Origin: JBHHYR01 sp046757585
Lineage (GTDB): Bacteria; Desulfobacterota; Binatia; HRBIN30
Reading direction: 5' to 3'
NCBI GenBank assembly: GCA_046757585.1
Contig: JBHHYR010000071.1
Span: 1-16,659 of the forward strand
Length of the DNA: 16,659 bases
Position numbers and translations under genes: made by a program. Of the stretch, positions 1-7,914 are shown in pieces. The notes below the pieces were generated by a model. It searched no databases. It worked only from the letters and a program-made list of their open reading frames with translations, and had not been told where the DNA came from. The stretch's first letter is position 1, and each line of letters starts with the position of its first letter.

Positions 1-744
1 GATTTCCGCACCGGCGCCGCGCGCGGCCTCCGCCAACGCGCGGCTGATCTGGCCGTAGCCGTGGCGCGGGTAGAAAAACCGTCCCGTGCCCGGCGGCTTC
101 AGGCCAGGGAGCGCCCCCACGATCCGGCGCATCATCTTGCGCAGCGAGTCCGCCGCAACGCGGCGGCGCGCTTGCGTGGGGCTCAGTTCGTTCGGCGCGA
201 CGCCCCAAATCTTCACCGCGTAGGGGAAGTAAAAGTCGCGACAAATGGTCGCGCCGAGACCACGTTCGAGTTCGCTGGCGAAGGAGGCCGGCCCGTCTGC
301 GGACAATCGAAAAGCCATCTTGCGGAACCCATCCGCGGCAACACCCAGCCCAAAGGACCACGGCAAGCGCATCACCAAGTCCAGCGGCCGAAGGGGAAAA
401 TGAATCCACCGGTTGCGGAGGCGGATGCGCCCATGGCGCGGGCGGTCGAGGAGATCGGCGCCCAACAACGCCCGGAGATCACCCAGGATGTTGGCCTGAC
501 AGGAGGGATGGAGTCGGTGGCTTCCATAATCGGCAGGAATACCCGCGAGCTCGAAGCTGCCCGCGTTGCCGCCGACGGCGTCGCCGCGTTCGAACACCAG
601 CGCCTGCGCTTTCCCTTGACGGTGCAGTTGCCACGCTGCTCCAAGGCCGGCTGGGCCGGCCCCGAGGATGGCGACGCGCGGCCCCGCCGTTGTCTGCCCA
701 CCCGTGTGCGCGCGTCGGGCAGGGCCGGCACTGTCAGACGACAT
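1..744 (-). CDS. FAD-dependent oxidoreductase, HemY/UDP-galactopyranose-mutase-like (C-terminus outside window)
   Basis: A flavoprotein of the amine-oxidase / protoporphyrinogen-oxidase-like superfamily. It probably oxidises, reduces or isomerises a sugar or lipid intermediate; the substrate is unknown. The 248 visible residues start at the ATG at 744. Residues 24-33 form the dinucleotide-binding turn (G28-A-G30-P-A-G33), an acidic residue (E52) sits at the end of the second strand, and a GG pair follows at 58-59. Residues 73-80 (YGSHRLHP) match the 'D-x-G-x-H-x-hP' element of this superfamily. Residues 171-190 carry the FYxPYxxKxWG...P..LS block typical of HemY-like proteins found in glycan clusters. 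The frame runs off the left edge with no stop, so the substrate and membrane-binding half is missing. The start overlaps the end of the methyltransferase gene by 11 bases, which implies coupled translation as the last visible gene of the left operon. The superfamily is secure; the reaction is not. Confidence 0.85.
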   Translation of the reverse strand, partial: MSSDSAGPARRAHTGGQTTAGPRVAILGAGPAGLGAAWQLHRQGKAQALVFERGDAVGGNAGSFELAGIPADYGSHRLHPSCQANILGDLRALLGADLLDRPRHGRIRLRNRWIHFPLRPLDLVMRLPWSFGLGVAADGFRKMAFRLSADGPASFASELERGLGATICRDFYFPYAVKIWGVAPNELSPTQARRRVAADSLRKMMRRIVGALPGLKPPGTGRFFYPRHGYGQISRALAEAARGAGAEI

Positions 745-1297
745 AGGGAACGAAGCGCTTCGTCCGCGCGCAGTATGCATCGTACCCGGGCAAGGCCGCA
801 GCCAGCATGCGCTCTTCGCGGACAGCCCGGCGCACGACGAACGGCGTCATGAATCCGACGGCCAACACCGCCCATGAGTTCAGGCTGAGCTCAAAGCCGA
901 GCAACAATAGCAGATCGCCAAGATAGATCGGGTGGCGGATGTAGCGATACACGCCGGTGGAGACGACGGTCTGATCGCGAAGCACTCGCGGCGTCTCGAT
1001 GTCGGACCAGTTCGTCCCCAGCTGCAGGCGGCCCACAACCGCCACACACAGCCCGAGGGTGTACAGGCCGACCCCGACCACGCGCAGCGGGCGCGGCTCA
1101 CGCATGATCGGCAGGACCTCCGGCAGTACCGCCTGCGCGACCAGCGCTACCAGGATGCCGAGCTTCACCGACTTGGCGAGTACGGCAAGTGCCGGCGGCT
1201 CCGGGCGCTGCGGCCGGTCGGGTCGCCGTTTGAGCAGCTCCCAGATGATCTTGTGTCCGACGAGGCCGGCGAGCAGGTACAGGCGCAGCAGAATCAT
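734..1297 (-). CDS. Isoprenylcysteine-carboxyl-methyltransferase-like membrane protein
   Basis: A small integral-membrane methyltransferase of the ICMT/PEMT-like family (187 residues, normal for bacterial members). Members use S-adenosylmethionine to methylate lipids, isoprenoid-linked groups or small hydrophobic substrates at the membrane. The C-terminal SAM-binding signature is present: RHPIYLG at 121-127 followed by a hydrophobic stretch, then the E-E pair at 161-162, GYDAY at 171-175 and RFVPY at 181-185. Membrane segments are visible near 3-15, 43-63, 71-90 and 127-155. The start ATG overlaps the stop of the preceding GT2 gene as ATGA (1294-1297), and its end overlaps the FAD oxidoreductase start, so it lies inside the operon. 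In bacteria the substrate is rarely prenylated protein. Here a polyprenyl carrier, glycolipid or sugar-linked group is a reasonable inference. Some relatives are annotated only as 'methyltransferase family protein'. Confidence 0.85.
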   Translation of the reverse strand: MILLRLYLLAGLVGHKIIWELLKRRPDRPQRPEPPALAVLAKSVKLGILVALVAQAVLPEVLPIMREPRPLRVVGVGLYTLGLCVAVVGRLQLGTNWSDIETPRVLRDQTVVSTGVYRYIRHPIYLGDLLLLLGFELSLNSWAVLAVGFMTPFVVRRAVREERMLAAALPGYDAYCARTKRFVPYVV

Positions 1298-2235
1298 GGT
1301 GCGCGGCGATCGTCAGGTGGCTCGCGGTGCTCTGCGGCCAGCTCCTTCGGCTGTACGCTCACCACGGCGTTGGGGCTGAGACGGCCCAGCCGCGCGGCGA
1401 CGGCATCTCCCAGCATGCCAATCAGCAGGAGCTGCAGGGCGCTCAGAAACGCCAGCACCGCGGAGGCTGATATGTTGGGATCGCGCATCATGTCGATCGT
1501 CATCTTGACGCACCCGTACGACAGGCACACCAGCACCAGCGGCAGGAAGATCCGCAAGGGGCGAAACAGCATGGCCGTGCGTAGAATCAGAATCGCGAAG
1601 TTCCCAGCGTCCCAGGGCACGATCTTCGAGGTGCCCTGGCGCTCGCGGTAGTTGATGGGCAGGTAGCTCACCGCGTACTTGTCGCAATGCAGGGCAAGGG
1701 TGATGGTCGTGGTCCAGCTGAACTGGTCGGGGAGGAGCGGAAAGTACTGCAACACCACGTCACGGCGGAACACCCGCAAGCCGCTGTTCACGTCGGCGAT
1801 ACGGGCACCGGACACGTAGTTCGCCAGGTGGCTCAGCACCCACTTGGCTGGGCGCCGCGCCCAGGGGATGCGAACCCGGTCGCCCGCCCGCGCGCCAACG
1901 ACCATATCGGCATGGTCCAGTTCCGCCAACATGGCAGGAAGGTGCGCAGCGGGATAGGTGCCGTCCGCGTCGATGATCGCGATGATCTCATGCGAGGCGG
2001 CTGCAATGCCTGATTTCAACGCCGCGCCGTATCCGCGGTTACTGCGGTGCTGGATGACGCGGGCACCGGTTGCTCCGGCGACGCCTGCCGTCTCGTCGCT
2101 CGATCCATCGTCGACCACGATGACCTCCGCTTCCACGCCGTGGGCACCCAACAGCTGGCGCACCTCGGTGACCACCGCTTGGATCGATGCTGCTTCGTTG
2201 AATGCGGGAATGACCACAGTGATGGCGTGTGTCAT
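1294..2235 (-). CDS. GT2 family glycosyltransferase, polyprenyl-phosphate sugar synthase type
   Basis: A family 2 GT-A glycosyltransferase of the DPM1/GtrB group. These enzymes transfer a sugar from a nucleotide-sugar to polyprenyl phosphate on the cytoplasmic face, making the donor used by GT-C enzymes. From the ATG at 2235 (313 residues), the domain opens with VVIPAFNE (7-14). The nucleotide-binding VDDGSSD is at 41-47, the metal-binding D89-A-D91 follows, and DVNSGLR is at 148-154. QFSWTTT (171-177) and YRERQGTSK (196-204) match the acceptor and active-site region of DPM-like enzymes. Two hydrophobic segments (about 227-247 and 258-280) anchor the C-terminus, as in GtrB-type proteins. The frame is open upstream to an ATG at 2337, but that would overlap the upstream gene and adds a charged, non-family leader, so 2235 is preferred. 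It sits 40 bases after the double GT-C gene, its most likely partner, and is joined to the methyltransferase by an ATGA overlap. Confidence 0.92.
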   Translation of the reverse strand: MTHAITVVIPAFNEAASIQAVVTEVRQLLGAHGVEAEVIVVDDGSSDETAGVAGATGARVIQHRSNRGYGAALKSGIAAASHEIIAIIDADGTYPAAHLPAMLAELDHADMVVGARAGDRVRIPWARRPAKWVLSHLANYVSGARIADVNSGLRVFRRDVVLQYFPLLPDQFSWTTTITLALHCDKYAVSYLPINYRERQGTSKIVPWDAGNFAILILRTAMLFRPLRIFLPLVLVCLSYGCVKMTIDMMRDPNISASAVLAFLSALQLLLIGMLGDAVAARLGRLSPNAVVSVQPKELAAEHREPPDDRRAP

Positions 2236-2275
2236 CTGTCGATTCGTCGCGGGCGCACGAGCATCCACATTCCGC

Positions 2276-5200
2276 TCAGCGGACGGCACCGTCCCCCGCC
2301 GTGTGTGGGGGGCTGAATCCGGTCGCCCCACCCGCATCGCGTCGCTGCCGGCAGACGTAGACTGCGCCGCCGCCCAACGTACCGGGGAAGACCTTCACGA
2401 TCTCGAATTCCTTGTCAATCACTTTCCAGATATCCGGACGGTAGGCCTTGACCTGGATGGGCAGCGTGTAGACCAGCCAGACCGCTGCGTGCCTCTGCCG
2501 CACCGCATCAAGCTCCGGCCGCGTCTGCGCCACCGCCCAGTATGGTGCATAATAGCGCCCATAGGCGACACCAGCCAAGCCCACGGCGACGATGCCGTCA
2601 CCGGGCTTACGGACCCGTTCCACGTAGTCCCGGGCCCCGGTAAAGTCTTGCTTCGGCAGGGCGTAGCAGCGGGGCACGGTGATCGCCGAAGCGACGATCA
2701 TCATGCACGCGAGTCCGACGCCAGCGCCTGCCGCCCAACGACGGCGCAATCTCCCATCGGCCATGGGAGCAAGAACAAGACGGGGAGCTGTCATCGCTCC
2801 CTGAATGACCATCAACACCGCAAATCCCATGGAGAAGAAGAAAAACCGTGGCCACAGATTGTGGCCAAGCATAAGCATCGATACACCGCCGAGGATCGCG
2901 GGCAACACCAATGCGAGGGCGGCGCGGACATCGCGGCGGAGTATGCTCAACCAGCCCACCGCGGCGAACGCGCCACCGGATAGCACGGCTGCGGTGCCCG
3001 CGAACCCCATCCGCAGACTGCGCAGGCTCTCGCCGATCACCCAGACCGGGTTCGTCCATTCCGACCGCAGCGAGACCTCGTGGAGCGCCTTGTGCAAGAA
3101 CTCCGGCAGTGCGAGCGCATAGAGTTGCAAAGTGACGCTGCCACACAGCAACGAAACAATGACGAGCCGCGGGAACCACCCACCTTCGCCACGGTCTGCG
3201 GCGCGGCGGGTCCGGCGCAGCGGGAGGAGAGAAAGCAAAACCTGAGCAGCCCACACGAACGCCATGGTGAGATGCGTCCACATGCCCAGTGCCACCGCCG
3301 CGACGTAGCCCATCCACCAGCGCCACCCGCTCCGCTGCTGTGCCTCGATCCACAGCCACGTTGCAAGGGTGGCAAAGAACATCAACCCCATGTACCCGCG
3401 CGCGTTCTGGGAGAACCAGATGTGATGGTAGGAAACGGTCAGCAGCGCGCAAGCGAGCAGGGCCTCACGCCTGCCGATGAGGCGGCGGCCCAACAGAAAC
3501 AGTGCCCACACGCTCCCCACCCCGAACAGCACGGACGGCAACCGCAGCGCCCACGCGCTTTCGCCGAACAGGCGGATCGAGCCGTGCGCCAGCACGGAGT
3601 AAAACATGTGCTGGTTCTGCGACGGGAAACTCGTGACAATCGTGCCCAACGGGGCACGGGCGAAATTGAGCAGCGTGAGCACCTCGTCGAACCACAAATC
3701 TGATCCCAGATGCCACAGCCGCAGCCCGAGGGCCACGATGCTGAGCACGGCAAGCGTCAGCCAGGGGACAGCCGCCCGGTGCTCCGTCTGGATCCGATCG
3801 GGCGGGGCCGGATCACGCGTGGCACCCCATGCCAGGCCGGCCAGCACAGCCGCGAGGCCGTGGCCCGCCAGCAGCACACGAAACAACGCCGGTCCCCACG
3901 CCAATGAGCGCGAGGGATCGCGGAGCAACGCTCGCTCGATGCCGCCGCTGGACATCAGGCCTGCCGCTGCAACCAGCGCCAGACCCGCTGCGATGCAGCC
4001 GAGTCGCCACCATCGTAGACGAAGGCCCCGGGGCACCCCCCTGCCTGCCCCCCCACGCCAGAGCACCCAAAGCAAAATAGCAGTCAAGGCCAGGACCGGC
4101 ACCTCGAAGGTGCCGCTTGACACGTAACCCATGCGTTCGAGCGTCGTGAGCCACGGCAGGTGGGGCCCCGTGAGCGTGATGTGACTGAGTGCTTCCACCA
4201 CCCCGCGACCGCGCTCCACGTCGCGGCACATCGCCAGGCACCAGGACCAGTACGCCGTTACCAGGCCCACCACCAGGGCCAAGACCTTCGGGAGGCGCAC
4301 CAGGACACCTGCGGCAATCAGGAAGATGAACGGCGTGACTGGCACCACGTGGCGCACACCGCTGTTGAACTGCAAGCGGCCGTACTGATTGGCGGCGCAG
4401 AACAGGAAAAACACCGCGCCAAAGATCCCGATGCACCAGGTTTCGCGCCGAGCAGTGAGGCGGATGCGCCCAGCCAGCCACGCCGGTGGATACAGAGCCA
4501 GGAGCAGAAGGGGTGCCGAGGTGAAGAGGCCGAAGCGGAGATCGAACGCGGTCGCCCACAGCAGGTCGGGCTGCGGCCACTCCATACCCGCGTACCCCAG
4601 ATGCGTGAACCTCGCGGGCGGCATGTACAGCTGCGCGGGGTACAGGGGATGTCCAAACGAAGACCACTGGTATGCCATCAAGACCACCGCACCGAGCAGC
4701 ACGCCACCGCCGAACCGCCACACGTCGTCACAGGCGCGCGCCGCGGGAGGCAACGCGCGGCGACGGACGAGGCCGTACACGCTCAACACGAGCACCACCA
4801 CGAGGCCGCTGTAATCACACACCACCGCCCAGCCACACAGCAGTCCGGCCAGGAAGTAGTGCGGGCGCCGCAACGCCCGGGGATCGTCCCAAGGCCGCCA
4901 CAGCAATGCAAAAGCAAAGAAAGCGCAGTCGCCAACCAGCAGATTCTGGTTCAGCTGTGCCGTGCGGTAGAAAATGGGAGTCCCAAATGCGTAGAGCAGC
5001 GCCAGGAGACAGGCCGCCCGCACCGAGGCCGTCAGGCTCAAGAGGATGCCGAACATGACCACGGCACTGAGCGCCGAGAGGGGCGCCATGAGAAAGGCTT
5101 GCATCACCCAGGCACCGAGACCGAACTTGATGTCCAGCCCACGCGCGCGCGCCTTGCCGTAGAACTCCCTCGCCATCGGCCACGGCGAATCATATGCCGG

Positions 5201-5539
5201 CGGTTGTGGCCGCGGGTGTGCCGTGCGCTGGCGCTGCACGCGCTGGACGATCCGATCGATGGCCGGGCGGGCCAACGCGTACGGAATGGCTGCCAGTATG
5301 GAAGCCCCGGGGTTGTTGTTGATGAACGCGCCTCGACCCGGCACGATGAAAATGTCCGGATGGAACCCGACGTATTCGGAGACGTCGAAGCTCCAGTGGT
5401 CGCCGAGGCTCAACGCCGGATAAATCTCGCGCACGGTGTTGGTTGCGAAATGCAGGGCATAGACGACCCAGCACGTCACGAACAGGCGCAGCGCGACGGC
5501 GCGCGGGGTACGCCTCGAGGGTGCCACGCGGTTCAACAT
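2276..5539 (-). CDS. Double GT-C membrane glycosyltransferase (two PMT/ArnT-like modules in one chain)
   Basis: A 1087-residue polytopic membrane protein made of two GT-C-like halves. GT-C enzymes take sugars from polyprenyl-phosphate donors and act on the outer face of the inner membrane. The first half (about 1-570) has an acidic first loop (GDHWSFD at 46-52, HPDIF at 60-64), the NNNPGAS turn at 74-80, YQWSSFGHPLYP at 290-301, a GLFTSAPLLLL block at 337-347 and QFNSGVRHVVP at 390-400, all arranged as in bacterial GT39-like proteins. The second half (about 590-1065) opens with a helix and DLWFDE at 614-619. This is the Asp-Glu first-loop motif of the PMT/ArnT group. FSQNARGYMGLMFF at 709-722 is another typical element of that group. 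A non-membrane C-terminal segment follows from about 965. The start ATG at 5539 overlaps the sulfotransferase stop by 7 bases; the open frame further upstream to 5773 is a shadow of that gene. No stop or frameshift separates the halves. Confidence 0.88.
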   Translation of the reverse strand: MLNRVAPSRRTPRAVALRLFVTCWVVYALHFATNTVREIYPALSLGDHWSFDVSEYVGFHPDIFIVPGRGAFINNNPGASILAAIPYALARPAIDRIVQRVQRQRTAHPRPQPPAYDSPWPMAREFYGKARARGLDIKFGLGAWVMQAFLMAPLSALSAVVMFGILLSLTASVRAACLLALLYAFGTPIFYRTAQLNQNLLVGDCAFFAFALLWRPWDDPRALRRPHYFLAGLLCGWAVVCDYSGLVVVLVLSVYGLVRRRALPPAARACDDVWRFGGGVLLGAVVLMAYQWSSFGHPLYPAQLYMPPARFTHLGYAGMEWPQPDLLWATAFDLRFGLFTSAPLLLLALYPPAWLAGRIRLTARRETWCIGIFGAVFFLFCAANQYGRLQFNSGVRHVVPVTPFIFLIAAGVLVRLPKVLALVVGLVTAYWSWCLAMCRDVERGRGVVEALSHITLTGPHLPWLTTLERMGYVSSGTFEVPVLALTAILLWVLWRGGAGRGVPRGLRLRWWRLGCIAAGLALVAAAGLMSSGGIERALLRDPSRSLAWGPALFRVLLAGHGLAAVLAGLAWGATRDPAPPDRIQTEHRAAVPWLTLAVLSIVALGLRLWHLGSDLWFDEVLTLLNFARAPLGTIVTSFPSQNQHMFYSVLAHGSIRLFGESAWALRLPSVLFGVGSVWALFLLGRRLIGRREALLACALLTVSYHHIWFSQNARGYMGLMFFATLATWLWIEAQQRSGWRWWMGYVAAVALGMWTHLTMAFVWAAQVLLSLLPLRRTRRAADRGEGGWFPRLVIVSLLCGSVTLQLYALALPEFLHKALHEVSLRSEWTNPVWVIGESLRSLRMGFAGTAAVLSGGAFAAVGWLSILRRDVRAALALVLPAILGGVSMLMLGHNLWPRFFFFSMGFAVLMVIQGAMTAPRLVLAPMADGRLRRRWAAGAGVGLACMMIVASAITVPRCYALPKQDFTGARDYVERVRKPGDGIVAVGLAGVAYGRYYAPYWAVAQTRPELDAVRQRHAAVWLVYTLPIQVKAYRPDIWKVIDKEFEIVKVFPGTLGGGAVYVCRQRRDAGGATGFSPPHTAGDGAVR

Positions 5540-6588
5540 TCGCGCGTCATCATGGCCCTGTGCGGTGCTCGGCTGTGCGCATCGATCCACGCTTCCTCGG
5601 CAGCGAGGTTGGTCGGCCGCAACCAGAAGTACCACAGGCGCGGCAGCTCGCCGATTTTCCGCCGCGCATCTTCGATCACCTCCGCGCCGGCTGCCTCGAC
5701 TCGTGTCATGAAGGACGCGGGCTGCCGGCTGGGCTCGTACCCGAAGCGTCGCATGTGGGGTCCGACCAGCCATTCAACCAGGCTCACCTCCTTCGCGGTG
5801 AGCTGCTGCTGCCAGATACCCTTGCGGCACGGGTCGACCGGGCCGCGCGCCCGCGCGAACCACCATGCGTCGGAGGCGTCTTGCTGCTCTGCAACCAGCA
5901 TCTCAGGCACATACTCCTCAGCAACGAACGCACAGATGCGCTTGAGCTCCGAGGCGGGCTCCGCCACGAGCCGCTCGTACGGCACTAGCAGGTAGTTGTC
6001 CCGCTTGCGGCAGTGTTCCGCGGCCAAGGTGTAGCGCAGCCACAGGCGCGCGTTGGCCAACACGCTGGGAGCCGCCCACGGCATGCGCAAGAGCGACGCG
6101 ACGACGTCGCGCGGATCGCGGACGACGTGCAGCAATCGGCAGGACGGATACCAGGCGCACAGGGCGTCGGCGAAGAGGGTGTGCTGCGGCGTCTTGTCGC
6201 CCCAGCGCGTTTTGTGGCGCGACGCCGCGTAGGCGCGGAGCAGTGCGGCAAAGAAGGCGGGATATGAGGTCCCCTCGCGAATCAGGGTCGCCGCAAGATC
6301 AATCCGGTCGACCCCTAGCCGCTGGATGCGCGTCGTCGCCAGATACCTGTCGACGAGGCGCCGGCGCGCACGCGGGTCGGCCAGGTCGCCGAAGGCGCGG
6401 CGGCGCTCGTACACATAGTAGAAGTAATACGTTTCATCGCACAGGGCGATCGCCGGGTGGCGATTGAGCAGATTGCGCAACAGCGAGGTGCCACTGCGTG
6501 GCGCGCCGACGATGAAGATCGGCGCCGGCACTGCGGCGCCGGCCGCTACCGCGCTGCGCAGCGCCGATCCGTTCGCCGCCGCCCTCAT
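5533..6588 (-). CDS. PAPS-dependent sulfotransferase family protein
   Basis: A sulfotransferase expected to move sulfate from 3'-phosphoadenylyl sulfate to a hydroxyl or amine of a carbohydrate, lipid or peptide. The start is the ATG at 6588 (351 residues; the family is usually 250-350). The 5'-phosphosulfate-binding loop is GAPRSGTSLL at 28-37, preceded by a beta strand (IFIV). WGDKTPQHT at 129-137 is the conserved block of the Sulfotransfer_3-like group. The 3'-phosphate-binding motif is at 157-165, with R157 and S165 spaced eight residues apart as in characterised enzymes. No signal peptide is visible, so it acts in the cytoplasm, probably before export. Its start overlaps the flippase stop as ATGA (6585-6588) and its end overlaps the double GT-C start. 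PAPS-synthesis genes are not in the window. The fold is clear; the acceptor is inferred to be the locus glycan or its lipid anchor. Confidence 0.92.
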   Translation of the reverse strand: MRAAANGSALRSAVAAGAAVPAPIFIVGAPRSGTSLLRNLLNRHPAIALCDETYYFYYVYERRRAFGDLADPRARRRLVDRYLATTRIQRLGVDRIDLAATLIREGTSYPAFFAALLRAYAASRHKTRWGDKTPQHTLFADALCAWYPSCRLLHVVRDPRDVVASLLRMPWAAPSVLANARLWLRYTLAAEHCRKRDNYLLVPYERLVAEPASELKRICAFVAEEYVPEMLVAEQQDASDAWWFARARGPVDPCRKGIWQQQLTAKEVSLVEWLVGPHMRRFGYEPSRQPASFMTRVEAAGAEVIEDARRKIGELPRLWYFWLRPTNLAAEEAWIDAHSRAPHRAMMTREC

Positions 6589-7901
6589 CGGACACCCCGC
6601 GCGTACGGGTCGCCGCGGCCCGTAAGCATCGCCAGCGGCGGCAGCCCCCACAGCTCGTGCAGCCATCGCAGAGACGGAATGCGCCGCCTGAGCCGGCCCC
6701 AGGTCAGGAGCGTGGCAACAAACTCGGAGACAACCATCGCCCAAGCCGCTCCCAGCATGCCATAGGCGTAGCTGAGCACGACGGCGAGCCCCACCAGCAG
6801 CGCCATGCCACCCAGGGAGCACCACAGCTCCTCGCGCTGGCGATCCAGCGCAATCAAGGCGCTGCGGCCGTGCCGCCGCCAGGCGAGGATCGGCACGATC
6901 CAGATGAGCACGGCCAGCGTCCCGGTCGCCTCGCCACGTATGTACTGGCTACCGAAGAGTACCTGCAGGAGCATCGGAGCCCCCCAGGTCACCGTCAGTG
7001 CCAGCGCCACCGCTGGCCATAAAGCCAGCCGGAGGGAACCCTGCAGGAACCGGGCGAGATCATCGATCGAGTCGTAGGCTAACCTGCTAATGGTCGGAAA
7101 CACTGCCGTGAAGTAGACACCCAGGACCGTCTGACCTACCAGCAAGATCCGGTGCGCGGCGCCGAAACGGCCGACCTCGGCAGACCCGACGCATGATGCC
7201 AGGATGATGATGGGCAGGTACATGCGGCACGCCCACAGCAGCTTGGACCCGCCAATGGGCAGGCTGTCGCGAAACGTCTGTGCGTCCAGCGCGGCGTGCA
7301 GGCCGACGCGCACGTGTTCGCCGGATCGCCGCAGCCACCAAACACTGGCGGCCGCCGTAACAGCCACAGCCCCCACTTCCACCAACGGGAGCCGGAGCAC
7401 GTGCACCGGCGCGTGTACGGCCAGCAGCACGGCCGCCGTGAAAATCGCAGCCCGCAGCACCTGCAGCACGGCTACGCGTGCCATTTGATTGCGGCCTTGA
7501 AAGACCCACGCGAGCAAGAACGGCAGGCCGAGAACACTCAGCCCATACCCGAGCAGCAGCCGCCGCAAGGTAGCGTCGAGAGGCAGAACAAGCACCGCGG
7601 TGGCCAGGACGGCATACAGCCCAGCCGCCGCGAACAGCTGTCCGGAAACGATGCGGCGTGCCAGTGCCTCGATACCGACCGCCCCACGCGCCACCTCCCG
7701 TGCCCCCAGCTCGGCGACGCCGTGCTCGGCCGCGATCGTCAGAAACATCACCGTCGCCAGCGTCACCTCGACAAGGCCAAACGTTGCCGGTTCCAGCGCC
7801 CGCGCCACATGGACGAAGCTGACGAAGGTCAGCACTCTGGCCATGACTTCTCCGCCGGCGAGAACGGCCAGGTTTCGGCCTAAAGATGGACGCGCAGGCA
7901 C
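6585..7901 (-). CDS. Wzx-type flippase / polysaccharide biosynthesis protein (MOP superfamily)
   Basis: An integral-membrane exporter of the MOP superfamily that flips lipid-linked oligosaccharides across the inner membrane. From the chosen GTG at 7901 it has 438 residues, in the usual 400-500 range. About 12 hydrophobic segments run through the protein. The N-terminus has the family layout: a first helix after GRN (8-10), ARALEPATFGLVEV at 33-46 (the common 'AR.L....fG' turn) and GVAELGAREVAR at 61-72. There is no in-frame ATG near the start. A GTG at 7991 is possible but would overlap the radical SAM gene by 77 bases, whereas 7901 leaves 13 bases and retains all family features. Neither has a strong Shine-Dalgarno sequence, so the start is uncertain. 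The stop overlaps the sulfotransferase start by four bases. The flippase implies a lipid-carried intermediate, but no Wzy-type polymerase is recognisable nearby. Confidence 0.9.
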   Translation of the reverse strand: MPARPSLGRNLAVLAGGEVMARVLTFVSFVHVARALEPATFGLVEVTLATVMFLTIAAEHGVAELGAREVARGAVGIEALARRIVSGQLFAAAGLYAVLATAVLVLPLDATLRRLLLGYGLSVLGLPFLLAWVFQGRNQMARVAVLQVLRAAIFTAAVLLAVHAPVHVLRLPLVEVGAVAVTAAASVWWLRRSGEHVRVGLHAALDAQTFRDSLPIGGSKLLWACRMYLPIIILASCVGSAEVGRFGAAHRILLVGQTVLGVYFTAVFPTISRLAYDSIDDLARFLQGSLRLALWPAVALALTVTWGAPMLLQVLFGSQYIRGEATGTLAVLIWIVPILAWRRHGRSALIALDRQREELWCSLGGMALLVGLAVVLSYAYGMLGAAWAMVVSEFVATLLTWGRLRRRIPSLRWLHELWGLPPLAMLTGRGDPYARGVR

Positions 7902-7914
7902 GGAGGATAACGGG

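Noticed and set aside
61..852. A 263-codon plus-strand frame at the left edge
   Set aside because: It mirrors the FAD oxidoreductase, whose dinucleotide-binding motif and HemY-like blocks are unmistakable on the minus strand.
5540..5773. 78-residue N-terminal extension of the double GT-C protein
   Set aside because: It lies entirely over the sulfotransferase C-terminus, is low-complexity and precedes a normal start (ATG at 5539) that overlaps the upstream stop by seven bases.
4160..5995. A 611-codon open frame on the plus strand opposite the double GT-C gene
   Set aside because: Its translation is rich in Arg, Gln, His and Pro with no domain motifs. The opposite strand has clear membrane-protein landmarks and operon overlaps. 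It is a shadow of GC-rich coding sequence.
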